64,000 bases of DNA, taken from positions 1 to 64,000 of the forward strand of contig JACKCB010000006.1 of the NCBI GenBank assembly GCA_020634235.1. Reading direction: 5' to 3'. Positions 35,401 to 43,119 of this stretch are shown piece by piece. The notes under the pieces are model-generated. The model did no database searches and was not told the origin of the DNA. It saw only the letters and a program-made list of their open reading frames with translations. The stretch is from Ardenticatenaceae bacterium (lineage in GTDB: Bacteria; Chloroflexota; Anaerolineae; Promineifilales; Promineifilaceae). A program made the position numbers and the translations under genes. Each line of letters starts with the position of its first letter. Position 1 is the first letter of the stretch.

Positions 35401-38400
35401 TGTCTTTTAGGTGGTAATCTTGTTGGCCGGGGTCAACGTAGATGGGTGGGGCGGAGATGTCGTTGGGGCCGGCGCTGATGCCTATGTAGTTGCCGGCGGT
35501 GTTGCCGTAGACGTTGTTGTAGTCGGCGGTGGGGCTGCCGCTGTTGACGTGGAGGCCGGTGCCGAAGTTGGTGTCGAGGATGTTGTTGCGGATGTCGGGG
35601 CTGCCGCCGGCGTTGTAGAGGCCGGCGCCGCTGCCGGTGGCCAGGTTGTGGATGAGGCTGTTGTGGTAGATGCGGCCGCTGCTGTTGTTGTTGAACAGCC
35701 CGCCGCCGTCGCTGGCCTGGTTGTCGTAGATGAAGTTGTTCCAGATGTCGGCCAGGGTGGCGGGGCCGGCGGTGAGGTAGATGCCGCCCCCGGCCGGGGC
35801 GGTGTTGCCAAACAGGCGGTTGCCATCTAGCTGCAATTCGCCGCCGTTGTGGTGCAGGGCGCCGCCGCTGGCTGCGGCCTGGTTATGGCGGAAGGTGCTT
35901 AGCTCGACCAGGGCGGTGCCGGCGGCCTGGAAGAGGGCGCCGCCGCTGCTGGCGGTGCTGCTGTAGACGACCAGCGAGCGCAGGTGCAGGTCGCCTTCGT
36001 TGTAGACGGCGCCGCCTTGTGTGCCGCTGTTTTCGGCCAGGGCGGCGTTGGTGAGGGCCAGGTCGCCGGTGTTGAGGACGGCCCCGCCGCCGTTGACCAG
36101 GCCGGCCCCGTCGCCAGCGCCGTTACGCAGCATGATGTTGGTGACGGTGACGGCCGGGCCGCTGGCGATGTAGAGCACCCGGCCGGAGCCGCCGGCGTCC
36201 AGGGTGGCCGTCATGGGGGAGACGTAGTTCCAGTCGCCATCCAGGGTGATGGATTGGGTGATGGCCAGTGTTTGGGTGACGGTTTGCAGGGGGGTGATCT
36301 GGTAGTTGTTGACGCCGCGGCAGGTGCCATCGACCTGCACCGTGTCGCCGGGCAGGGCCAGGCCCACGGCCAACTGTACGCTGCCGTAGATGGTGCCGGG
36401 GTCGCTGAGGATGCGGGCGTAACAGCCGCCCACTTCATCGGCACCGAGGTCGAAGCCCTGGTGTGAGGGGCGGAGGTCGCCTTCGTGGTCTATGGTGAGG
36501 GGCATGGCGGGGTCGCCCTGGTCGACGACGGGGGAGTTGAAGGTGATGGTGAAGGCGCCGGTGTCGATGTCGACGAAGAGTGGGTCTACGGCGATGCCGT
36601 GGGGGCCGTCGCCGGCGATGGTGCCGCCGAAGTTGCCGTTGATGTTGGCGAAGAAGTTGTTGTAGTCGAGCTGGGCGCTGCTGCCGGCCGCGCCAAATGC
36701 GCCGCCGGCGGTGGTGGTGGCGGTGTTGCTCATGATGACGTTGCCGCGCACGTCGGGGCTGCCGCTGGCGACGTAGAGGCCGCCGCCGGTGGTGGCGGTG
36801 TTGCTGACGATGGTGTTGTGCCAGAGCTGGTTGGCCCCGCTGGCGTTGTAGATGCCGCCGCCGTTTAGGCCGTTGTTTTGGTAGATGAAGTTGTTTTGCA
36901 GGGTGGGCAGGTCGCCCCCGGCCGGGGCGGTGTTGGCCAGGTGTAGTGCGCCGCTGCTGCCGTCGTTGTGGAAGATGCGGCTGCCGTTGATGATGGGCGC
37001 GCCGTTGAAGCTGTAGATGGCGGCGCCGTTGGCGGCGGTGTTGCTGTAGAGGCGGTTGTGGGTGATGGTGGGGAAGGAGTCGTAGATGCAGATGCCGCCG
37101 CCGCTGCCGCCTGTGCCGGGCACGAAGCCGTTGATGATGTCGAAGCCTTCGATGGTGGGGGTGATGTTGGGGGCGATGTAGATGACGTGGCCGTCGCCCT
37201 GGGCATCCAGGGTGGTGATGTCTTCTTGCAGCAGGAATTCGGGGTCCCAGCCGCCTTGCAGGGTGACGCTTTTGTCGATGAAGAGGCTGGTGCGGACGAT
37301 GCCGCCGTCGGCGCAGGCGTTGCTGCCGCCACCGCCACCGCCGCCGATGTCGTAGTCGGTGCTGCCTTTGCAGATGCCGGAGACGCGCAGGACGTCGCCG
37401 GGTTGGGCGTCGGCCAGGGCTTGCTGCAGGCTGCCGTAGAGGACGCCGTTGAGTGAGACGAGGCAGCCGGCGATTTCGTCGGCACCCATGTCGAAGCCCT
37501 GGTCACCCGGCCGGGGATCGTTGTCGGCGTCGTGGTTTACCGGGGAATTGGGATCGGCGATGTCGGCGGCTGGCGCGCCATCGACCAGGTGGAAATCGCC
37601 CCCGGCCGGGTCTACCATGCCGGGCGGTGTGGCCGAGCTGACCGAGTTGGCTCCCTGGCTGGCGCCGGCCACGACCTGGCCGGTGTGGTAGTAGTTGTAG
37701 TCGATGTTGGGCGTGCCGCCGTTGACGAAAATGGCTGAGCCGGCCGCGGCCTGGTTGCTCTGGAAGATGCTGCTGCGGCTGGTGAGGCTGCCGCCGCCGT
37801 GGTAGAGGCCGCCGCCGTTGGCGCTAGCGGTGTTGTTGAACAGGGTGAGATGCAGCAGGTTGAGGCTGCCGCTGGCGTTGTAGAGGCCACCGCCGCTGGT
37901 GGCGTTGTTGTTGAGAAAGACGCCGTTTTGGACGGTGAGGCTGGGGCTTTGGTTGTAGAGGCCGCCGCCGAGGGTGGCGCTGTTGTTTTGCAGCAGGACG
38001 CCGTCCAGGGTGAGCAGGCCGCTGTTGTGGTAGAGGCCGCCGCCGTTGGTGGCGCTGTTGGCGGTGAATTCGCTCATGCCCCAGGGGTTGGCCAGCCCGT
38101 CGCCGGGGGCGGGGGCCAGGGGGTCGTTTTGCAGGGTGATGTGGGCGCTGCCGCTGTGGTGGTAGAAGCCGCCGCCCAGGGTGGCGGTGCTGGTGAGGAC
38201 GGCTACCTGGCGGAAGGTGCTGTCGCTGGCGTTGTAGATGCCGCCGCCGGCATCGGCCCCGGCCGGGCCGCCGCCCAGGCCGCTGGCATCGCCGTTGAGG
38301 ATGGTGAGGGATTCGATGGTGGCGCTGAAGCTGCCGCTGACGTAGAAGCCGCGCCCGCGTCCTTCGGGATCGACGTAGGTGGGTTCGCCGGTGCGCAGCG

Positions 38401-41400
38401 AGAAGTCGCCGTTCCAGCCGCCCTGGATGGTGAGGCTTTGGGTGAGGTGGACGGTCTGGCTGATGGTGCTGCCGGCGACTTCGAGGGGGTGGACGCCGCG
38501 GCAGATGCCGGTGACCTGGATGAGGTCTACGGGGCTGGTGGCGTTGATGGCGTCCTGGATGCTGCCGAAGGTGAGGGTGCCTCGTTTGGCGCGGCAGCCG
38601 ACGAGTTCGTCCCAGCCGATGTCGTAGCCCTGGTCGGAGGGGCGGAAGTCGTCTTCGAAGTCGACGTCGAGGGTGGTGGCGGGGTTGCCGCGGTCTACGG
38701 CCGGGGAGCCGGGGGCGAGGCGGAAGTCGGCGTCGGCGTAGAGGGGGTCGGCGGCGATGTTGCCGGTCCCGGCCGGGATGCCGACTGTTTCGGGCGCGCT
38801 GTTGCCGAAGAGGTTGCTGTAGTTGAGCGTGGCCTGGCCGCCGCTGCTGAATATGGCGCCACCGCTGGCGGCGCTGTTATCGGTGAAGAGGGTGTTGCCC
38901 ATGGCTACGGTGGCGGCGGCGTTGTAGAGGGCGCCGCCGTTGCCGCTGGCGCTGTTGCCGGCCAGGGTGTTGTTGCCAAAATCGACGGTGCCGCTGTTGA
39001 TGTACAGCGCGCCGCCGCTGCCCACGGCGCTGTTGTGGTGGAAGAGGTTGTTTTCCAGGAAGAGGAGGCCGGTGTTGATGAAGATGGCGCCGCCATCGCC
39101 GGCGGCTGCTTCCAGGGTGTTGGTGGCGTTGTTGCCGATGAAGCGGTTTTGGTGGATGTTGGCGGTGCCGCTGCTGATGTAGAGGGCGCCGCCTTCGATG
39201 AGGGCGGTGTTGCTGAGGAAGCTGCTGGTGGCGATGCCGGCGAAGCCGTTGGTGGCCACGTAGACGGCGCCGCCGCGCGAGCCCTGATTTTGCTCGAAGA
39301 TGAGGTTGGTGAGCTGCACCTGGGCGGTGTTGCCGATGAAGATGGCGCCGCCGGGGGAGCTGGTGCGGCCGTTGCGCAGGGTGAGGTTGTTGATGACGGG
39401 CTGGACGCCGGGGGCGACGTTGAAGATGCGCCCGTTTTGCTGGCCGTTGATGATGGTGGCGTCGGGGTCGCCCTGGCTGGCAAAGCCGCCGACCCAGCCG
39501 CCTTCGATGAAGATGGTGTTGTTGAGGTTGAGGCTGGCTTCGTTGTATTGGCCGGTGGCGATGTGGACGGCGTCGCCGAGGACGGCCTGGCTGATGCCGC
39601 GGGCGACGGTGGCGCAGGGGGATTCTTTGACGGTGCAGTTGTTGTCTGTGTCGGTGCCGGTGGTGGCGACGTAGCGGGTGCCGATGGTGGCTTTGGCGGT
39701 GATGGTGTCGGAGACGATGGCGTAGTAGGTGTCGCTGAAGAGGGAGGTGGCCTGGATTTGGAAGGTGTGGGCCAACCCGGCCGGGGCGGTGTCGGAGACG
39801 CGAATGACGATTTGCACCGGTTCGGTTTGGCCGGGGGCCAATTGGAGTTGGAAGTTGTTGCTGGGCAGTAGTTCGGCCCAGGCGTCGGGGTTGCTGGTTA
39901 GTTCGACGGCGAAGGTGTCGGTGAAGTCGCCGGTGTTGGTGAGGTTGTGGGTGTAGGTGATGGCTTCGCCGGGTTTGAGGGTGCCGGAGTAGTCGGGGGT
40001 GAAGCTGACGCCGGGCAGGGGGTTGACGGTGAGGTTGACCACGACCAGGGCTTGTAGTTCGGGGCTGAAGGTGGAGGTGGCGGTGATGAGGAGTTGGTTG
40101 GTGGTGAAGGCGGCGGCGTCGGGGATCTGGACGCTGGTTTGGACGCTGGCGCTGCCGCCGGAGCCGAGGTTGTTCACCGGGCTGGGGCAGGTGACGCTCC
40201 AGTTGAGGCTGTTGCTGCAGGTGAAGGTGTAGGTGTCGGCGACGGTGCCGATGTTTTCGAGGGTGTGTTGGTAGTTGACCTGGCTGCTGCGATTGACGAA
40301 GTCGTCGATCTGGGTGGGGGTGAAGGTGAAGGCGGGGTAGTCGGGGTAGTATTCGTCGGCCCCTACGTCGATGCGCCCCCCGGCCGGGTAGGGACGAGCC
40401 TGGCCGTCGATGTCGATGTTGATGCTGCCGGGCGTGGCCGGGTCGCCGCTGTTGATGTTGGGGCTGCCGCTGGCCAGGTGCAGGTTGCGGCTGCCCAGGT
40501 TGACGAAGGTGGGGTCGCCGCTGATGGGGTTGCTGAGGGTGACGTTGGTCAGGTCGTCGTGGAGGTTGTTGTAGCCGCCGCTGACGCTGCCGGCGGCGTT
40601 GTGGATGCCGTCGTTGGTGGGGGCGGTGTTGAAGGCGACGATGTTGTTGCGCAGGGTGGTGGTGCCTTGTTCTATGTTGATGCCGCCGCCGCTGCCGCCG
40701 GCGCTGTTGCCGACCAGGGTGTTGTTCCACAGGGTGGCGCTGTTGAGGATGTAGAGGCCACCGCCGCTGCCGGTGGCGCTGTTGTCGTAGATAAGGTTGC
40801 TCTGGGCGGTGATGCTGCTGCCGAAGAGGGTGCTGAGGCCGCCGCCGCTGCCGCTGCTGGTGTTGTTGTGCAGGCTGTTGCCTTCGATGAAGGCCTGGCC
40901 GTTTTGGCCAACGTGGATGCCGCCGCCGGAGGGGGAGGTGCCGTTGGCGGTGTTGGCGTAGATTTCGTTGAAGCGGATGCTGCTGCTGCCGCCGGGGTTT
41001 TCGACGAAGATGGCGCCGCCGCGTTGGGCGGTGTTGTTGTGGAGGGTGTTGTATTCGATGGTGGCGCTGCCGCCGTCGTAGATGCCGCCGCCGCGCTGGT
41101 TGCCGCTGCTGGCCTGGTTGTCGTAAATGTGGTTGTGGCGGATGGCGGGGCTGCCGCTGGGGTTGTAGATGCCGCCGCCGAGGTCGGCGAGGCCGCTGCG
41201 GATGGTGAAGCCGTCGAGGATGGGGCTGATGCTGCCCTGGATGACGACGACCCGGCCGGTGTTTTGGCCGTCGAGGATGGTTTCGTTGAGCTGTGGGTCG
41301 GGGGGTTCGTCGTAGTTGGCGTTGTAGCCGCCATAGATGGCGACGGAGGTGGCGATGGTGAGGGTGGGGGTGATGCCGGCGGAGGCGTAGGTGCCGCCGC

Positions 41401-41680
41401 GCACTTTGATGGTGTCGCCGTTGGCGGATTGGTTGGCGGCGGTTTGTAGGGCGCAGGGGTTGAGGGGGGTGCAGGCGGTGCCGCTGCCGCCGGGGGCGAC
41501 GTAGCGGGTGGTGGCCTGGGGGCCGGATTGGGCCAGGGAGGGGAGGGCGCCCATGAGCCACAGGAGGGCCAGCAGGAGGAGCAGGCCGGCGGCGGGGATG
41601 AGGCTGAGGAGGCCGGCTTTGTGCAGGCTAGCGGTCGCGGTGGGGTGTTGGGGGACGGGTAAACGACGAGTGCGGTTCAT
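29417..41680 (-). CDS. Giant secreted repeat protein (beta-helix, Ig-like and CARDB domains)
   Basis: A 4,087-residue protein. A signal helix (about residues 20-48) is followed by six or more right-handed beta-helix blocks of about 350 residues. Each opens with T-R-Y-V-A or a G-C-x-x-x-x-x-x-x-x-x-G-S-V-Q-like segment (near 57, 667, 1025, 1405, 1752, 2130 and 2782) and many close with D-V-G-A-D-E-Y or G-A-D-E. Turns carry recurring G-G-G-I-Y, N-N-T-A and H-N-T. At least eleven Ig-like (DUF11/NEW3-like) modules with T-Y-T-H-x-x-T-N-T-G follow, seven in tandem near 3,117-3,880. A Pro/Thr linker then leads to a CARDB-type domain (about 3,917-4,033). No C-terminal anchor is seen. AAGAGGAACCATTCC precedes the ATG. 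Probably an adhesin or matrix scaffold. Confidence 0.93.
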   Translation of the reverse strand: MNRTRRLPVPQHPTATASLHKAGLLSLIPAAGLLLLLALLWLMGALPSLAQSGPQATTRYVAPGGSGTACTPLNPCALQTAANQSANGDTIKVRGGTYASAGITPTLTIATSVAIYGGYNANYDEPPDPQLNETILDGQNTGRVVVIQGSISPILDGFTIRSGLADLGGGIYNPSGSPAIRHNHIYDNQASSGNQRGGGIYDGGSATIEYNTLHNNTAQRGGAIFVENPGGSSSIRFNEIYANTANGTSPSGGGIHVGQNGQAFIEGNSLHNNTSSGSGGGLSTLFGSSITAQSNLIYDNSATGSGGGLYILNSATLWNNTLVGNSAGGSGGGINIEQGTTTLRNNIVAFNTAPTNDGIHNAAGSVSGGYNNLHDDLTNVTLSNPISGDPTFVNLGSRNLHLASGSPNINSGDPATPGSINIDIDGQARPYPAGGRIDVGADEYYPDYPAFTFTPTQIDDFVNRSSQVNYQHTLENIGTVADTYTFTCSNSLNWSVTCPSPVNNLGSGGSASVQTSVQIPDAAAFTTNQLLITATSTFSPELQALVVVNLTVNPLPGVSFTPDYSGTLKPGEAITYTHNLTNTGDFTDTFAVELTSNPDAWAELLPSNNFQLQLAPGQTEPVQIVIRVSDTAPAGLAHTFQIQATSLFSDTYYAIVSDTITAKATIGTRYVATTGTDTDNNCTVKESPCATVARGISQAVLGDAVHIATGQYNEASLNLNNTIFIEGGWVGGFASQGDPDATIINGQQNGRIFNVAPGVQPVINNLTLRNGRTSSPGGAIFIGNTAQVQLTNLIFEQNQGSRGGAVYVATNGFAGIATSSFLSNTALIEGGALYISSGTANIHQNRFIGNNATNTLEAAAGDGGAIFINTGLLFLENNLFHHNSAVGSGGALYINSGTVDFGNNTLAGNSASGNGGALYNAAATVAMGNTLFTDNSAASGGAIFSSGGQATLNYSNLFGNSAPETVGIPAGTGNIAADPLYADADFRLAPGSPAVDRGNPATTLDVDFEDDFRPSDQGYDIGWDELVGCRAKRGTLTFGSIQDAINATSPVDLIQVTGICRGVHPLEVAGSTISQTVHLTQSLTIQGGWNGDFSLRTGEPTYVDPEGRGRGFYVSGSFSATIESLTILNGDASGLGGGPAGADAGGGIYNASDSTFRQVAVLTSTATLGGGFYHHSGSAHITLQNDPLAPAPGDGLANPWGMSEFTANSATNGGGLYHNSGLLTLDGVLLQNNSATLGGGLYNQSPSLTVQNGVFLNNNATSGGGLYNASGSLNLLHLTLFNNTASANGGGLYHGGGSLTSRSSIFQSNQAAAGSAIFVNGGTPNIDYNYYHTGQVVAGASQGANSVSSATPPGMVDPAGGDFHLVDGAPAADIADPNSPVNHDADNDPRPGDQGFDMGADEIAGCLVSLNGVLYGSLQQALADAQPGDVLRVSGICKGSTDYDIGGGGGGGSNACADGGIVRTSLFIDKSVTLQGGWDPEFLLQEDITTLDAQGDGHVIYIAPNITPTIEGFDIINGFVPGTGGSGGGICIYDSFPTITHNRLYSNTAANGAAIYSFNGAPIINGSRIFHNDGSSGALHLANTAPAGGDLPTLQNNFIYQNNGLNGGGIYNASGANQLWHNTIVSNTATTGGGLYVASGSPDVRGNVIMSNTATTTAGGAFGAAGSSAQLDYNNFFANINGNFGGTIAGDGPHGIAVDPLFVDIDTGAFTITFNSPVVDQGDPAMPLTIDHEGDLRPSHQGFDLGADEVGGCYARILSDPGTIYGSVQLAVGLALPGDTVQVDGTCRGVNNYQITPLQTVTQTLAITQSITLDGDWNYVSPMTATLDAGGSGRVLYIASGPAVTVTNIMLRNGAGDGAGLVNGGGAVLNTGDLALTNAALAENSGTQGGAVYNEGDLHLRSLVVYSSTASSGGALFQAAGTALVELSTFRHNQAAASGGALHHNGGELQLDGNRLFGNTAPAGGGIYLTAGPATLADIWNNFIYDNQASDGGGLFNNNSSGRIYHNSLIHNLATGSGAGLYNAGGSPDIRNNILDTNFGTGLHVNSGSPTADYNNVYGNTAGNYIGISAGPNDISAPPIYVDPGQQDYHLKDTSRGVDEGDITLPVLTDYDRDIRPTNDAPDMGADEVAACLIKVDTRIFGVLQTAIDYAEGGGFDTVLIARGECKGVQPRNGTWQVGYVSQDLQFIGSLRRTDFSDPDDFHNIYIGTVSSIINAEDQGRVIRVAPGAQPTFTHLAFVNGNASANGGSGDGGGIYNPDNGYPGFYESLVCSNTAVRGGGYFGGSSSNGDFSGGGLGACRVAQDIEDGSPPNYRSVYFSGNEATSDGGGLYFAVGALFDIRNYGIINNDAAGNGGGLFNGGTGRAINAILYYNSATSNGGGIYTSGDLELYHNTSRNNVALTGRGGAIYKSGSAQFVLNSSIIYANTAALGGGGVYAGSSNSTSRYNNYFSNLPNNVEGGIVEGTGSFNLEPRLYGWILSRYSPNIDRADPVLLDPPYEIDFDANNVIRPDGNPNHIQPPNPHRSDVGADEYFKDFGCTVDPNIKTQTAVPGSVITYTFTITNEGYPPPPSPYRHGYTDTITITLDSHTQDWTTMAVNGISGTLHTITLDWLDSAQAVITVTVPATATSGTQDTSVVRCRSSAIPERTKTGRAITNIGLVSSVLVEPDYVDDALPGDVLTYTHYITNIGNQIDTFAVIPSPGPAGATAAISRIGTTVITDLLTHTVTLAPAEGISVSLRVTILDTAAAGEVATPGVIARSVTDLTAFGAALNRISIGFIPGTRYVAGAGASDEGNNCTDPQQPCQTIQRAVDQAMDNDLILVAAGLYSDTVTRTLGATLYEQSLFIDKSVTIRGGYDAADEFTVAAPITNAVRLSGQDSRRVIYIADGVTVTLSSLFIQQGAAYPGALPAYGGGIYNAGANLTITGTWVLSNGAQFGGGLYHQGGALTIQSSVFAHNKNIPNQTNVYGEGGGLYIANGPALLENNTFADNHADYISSAPGRDAPGSTGNGGAIYLNQGNLTLYNSIFFTNTAEIGAAFYVSGTGSIDNDYNLFYSQLDIANVPTGPHSLIADPAFSDPFYHIGPSSAAKDRGSNGVSVVDGFDFELEDRQQGIAVDMGADERTQRPGFTLLPAGFSATIDPSQRYTYTHVLQNTGDFTDTYTLAMSNESAPPAGGWDYVLAPLSITNLPPGGAVTVTLVITGSPFAGYQNTTTITATNLTGLTRQAVDVTQIRQTPGVAIAPSREGLGNAGAAIAYTHTLTNTGDGVDEFFLSVASATPPDWVVTIVPTATGFVQPGSSLPFTVTVQVPAGTLSGTVHQVVVEANAYNPDASDRLTDTTTVLPTYALALAPDNAQTASAGSTVTYTHVLTNLGNLSDDFTLAVASGWSASVTPQAVSLPPLGTQQVTVVIQVPPDAGGQTDVAQVTATSLGSGLQATATNTTTVPSDVGVTLEPDYLAAAGVGTSRVYTHTLTNTGNAPDTFNLAASSSQGWLAGFTPGPISLAPAASATVLVTITIPAGAAPGSLDTTLITATSQLAPAIYDTATDQTLATAPGSLGVVIEPDNSDSGPAGAQIIYAHTVTNTGTITDLYSLAVDSSQSWPVDVAPTTLTLGPGEAAPVQVTVDIPAGTSAGTIDLTTVTATSIVSPTVADSATDTTTVSGGGTYGVLIAPDNAASGPAGQTVTYTHYVTNTGSLADTYTLDSSSSQSWAVGITPLVLSLAAGQRGQITVTVNIPAGTPAGTIDEATITVTSNGEPTVSDSATDTTTVSSSGNIAVLLEPDNETLTQWETTAIFNHTVSNTGQQAETFTLEASSASGWVTTISPTLVTLAPGEDQAVQVQLFVPDGVGGAVDITTVTARSTTEPAVLDTATDTTRITGIFMPIIRQASSVIPPTPTPTPSATPPPGPTPTPTPGACTPTNVDLIVLNVWVEPATPAGGQPATVYVSIKNQGSNNVPFGNNFYLDLYVDRVPAPLVPGDFDWGVQGSLMTAGAVRIFSTQWTFASGAHQLWAQVDTDNSVDECPHEDNNILGPVNIGVTGAAGDPAGTPIPPPTLDKPRSTPTPELPGRAEATPTPSPTVTPPAAKP

Positions 41681-41702
41681 GGAATGGTTCCTCTTGGGGC
41701 GC

Positions 41703-41766
41703 TTCTCCCGGCCGGGTAGAAGCAAAAAGGCCCGCCCGGCGGCGTTGACCGCGGCCGGGCGGGGCG
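41703..41766 (-). terminator. Hairpin terminator of the pilin gene
   Basis: On the minus strand GCCCCGCCCGGC (41755-41766) pairs with GCCGGGCGGGC (41731-41741), then CTTTTTGC follows (41724-41730). That is a GC stem and T-run after the pilin stop. Immediately beyond, GCTTCTCCCGGCCGGGTAG (41702 onward) is a second near-perfect palindrome centred on the CCCGGCCGGG decamer. Confidence 0.7.
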
Positions 41767-41843
41767 GAGAAGAGAACTCAACTGGGGGGTATGCTGGCCG
41801 GCAGGCATGGGCATCCTGGTGAATGGGGGCAGGGCCGTGTGCG

Positions 41844-42281
41844 TCAGGGGGTTAGCCCGTAACTGACGGCGGCGGGGCACAGTTCGGTGACTGAGAGGGC
41901 CCCGCTGGTGGTGCCGATGCCGCTGCCGTTGGTGGTGGCGCTGGTGCTGCCGCCGGCGGTGCCGTTGGCGTAGATGGTGATGGTGACGGTGGCGTTTTTG
42001 ATGGGCTGGCCGTCTTGAATGGCGATGATGGTGGCCCCGGCCGGGACAGAGGCCGTGCACAGGTTGCCGGCCCGGGTGATGTCGGCGGTGGCGCCGACTA
42101 CGACTTCGGGACCGGTGCGGTCGATGGTTTGGCCGTTGAGGCCGCCAATGATTTCGGCGTAGGTGACCGCAATGACCGGGCCGAGTAGGGTGAGTATGAG
42201 GATGACGGCCAGGGCGACCAGGACCAGGATGAGCGCGTACTCAACAAGCCCTTGCCCTTCCTCTCTGTGGGGTAATTTCAT
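41844..42281 (-). CDS. Flp-type pilin with long C-terminal domain
   Basis: A 145-residue protein. Residues 9-28 carry the Flp/Tad pilin signature (G-Q-G-L-V-E-Y-A-L-I-L-V-L-V-A-L-A-V-I): Gly before the hydrophobic helix is the prepilin peptidase site and Glu14 corresponds to the E5 position. Classical Flp pilins are about 50-70 residues. Here an extra domain of about 85 residues follows (T-V-T-I-T-I-Y-A-N-G-T-A-G-G-S, two Cys, Thr/Gly-rich), a small beta-sandwich. CGGAGGAATCTC precedes the ATG at 42281. No tad genes are in the window. It lies next to the giant surface protein. Confidence 0.8.
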   Translation of the reverse strand: MKLPHREEGQGLVEYALILVLVALAVILILTLLGPVIAVTYAEIIGGLNGQTIDRTGPEVVVGATADITRAGNLCTASVPAGATIIAIQDGQPIKNATVTITIYANGTAGGSTSATTNGSGIGTTSGALSVTELCPAAVSYGLTP

Positions 42282-42509
42282 GAGATTCCTCCGCAAAACC
42301 GGCAATAATGCTATGATTGAGGGGGGGTGTCTGAATGGATTGGCAACCACTTCTTGATCGGTTTGCTGCTCCACCACAGAGTTGCCCCGTGAAAGATTGG
42401 AAAATCATTAGAATTATAAGGCTTTGGTAACCATAACTCAAGACTGTTAGCTCTGGAGTACTATGCGCGGCGGGCCAGCGGGTTTGCGGGTCTGTTTGGG
42501 AGGCGTGTG

Positions 42510-43112
42510 ATGTTGGCGAGAATTGTGGTGCTGGTTTCGGGGTCGGGGAGTAATTTGCAGGCGATTTTGGATGCGACGCGGACGGGGGCGCTGGCGGCGG
42601 AGGTGGTGCTGGTGGTGTCGAACCGCCGGGGGGCGTATGGGTTGGTGCGGGCGGAGGCGGCCGGGGTGGCGACGTTGTATTTTCCGCTGAAGCCGTACCG
42701 GGCGGCGGGGCGGAGCCGGGAGGCGTATGATGCGGATTTGGCGGCGCGGGTGGCGGCGGCCCGGCCGGAGCTGGTGGTGCTGGCGGGGTGGATGCATGTG
42801 TTAAGCCCGGCGTTTTTGGGGGTGTTCCCCGGCCGGGTGATTAACCTGCACCCGGCGCTGCCGGGCCAGTTTGCGGGCACGCAGGCGATTGAGCGAGCCT
42901 ACGCGGCGTTTCAGTTGGGTGAGATTGAGTACAGCGGCTGCATGGTGCATTATGCGGTGCCGGAGGTGGATGCGGGACCGGTGCTGGCGCAGGAGGTGGT
43001 GCCGATCTTGCCGGAGGATTCGCTGGATGATTTTGCGGCGCGGATGCATGCGGCGGAGCACCGGGTGATTGTGGCGGCGGCGGGGCGGGCGTTGGCCGGG
43101 ATGAGGGGGTGA
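42510..43112 (+). CDS. purN: Phosphoribosylglycinamide formyltransferase
   Basis: A 200-residue GAR transformylase using 10-formyltetrahydrofolate. The N-terminal L-V-S-G-S-G-S-N-L-Q-A-I (about residues 8-19) is the phosphate-binding loop. The catalytic segment has L-A-G-W-M-H-V-L-S-P and the essential motif N-L-H-P-A-L-P-G, and V-P-E-V-D-A-G-P matches the family's D-x-G-P. Length is typical. The ATG at 42510 sits six bases after GGGAGG; a GTG one codon earlier is possible. It converges with the AICAR transformylase gene, seven bases away. Confidence 0.96.
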   Translation: MLARIVVLVSGSGSNLQAILDATRTGALAAEVVLVVSNRRGAYGLVRAEAAGVATLYFPLKPYRAAGRSREAYDADLAARVAAARPELVVLAGWMHVLSPAFLGVFPGRVINLHPALPGQFAGTQAIERAYAAFQLGEIEYSGCMVHYAVPEVDAGPVLAQEVVPILPEDSLDDFAARMHAAEHRVIVAAAGRALAGMRG

Positions 43113-43119
43113 GGGGCGG

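Noticed and set aside
37799..39871. A 690-codon open frame on the plus strand inside the giant gene, rich in V-E-A-A-A-V-G
   Set aside because: It is the antisense reading of repeated G-G-G and N-N-T codons. It has no start context or domain, and the minus-strand protein is clearly real.
38877..41561. An 894-codon Arg/Pro/His-rich minus-strand frame inside the giant gene
   Set aside because: Out of frame with the real protein and made of low-complexity Arg, His and Gln typical of a shifted reading of GC-rich repeats.
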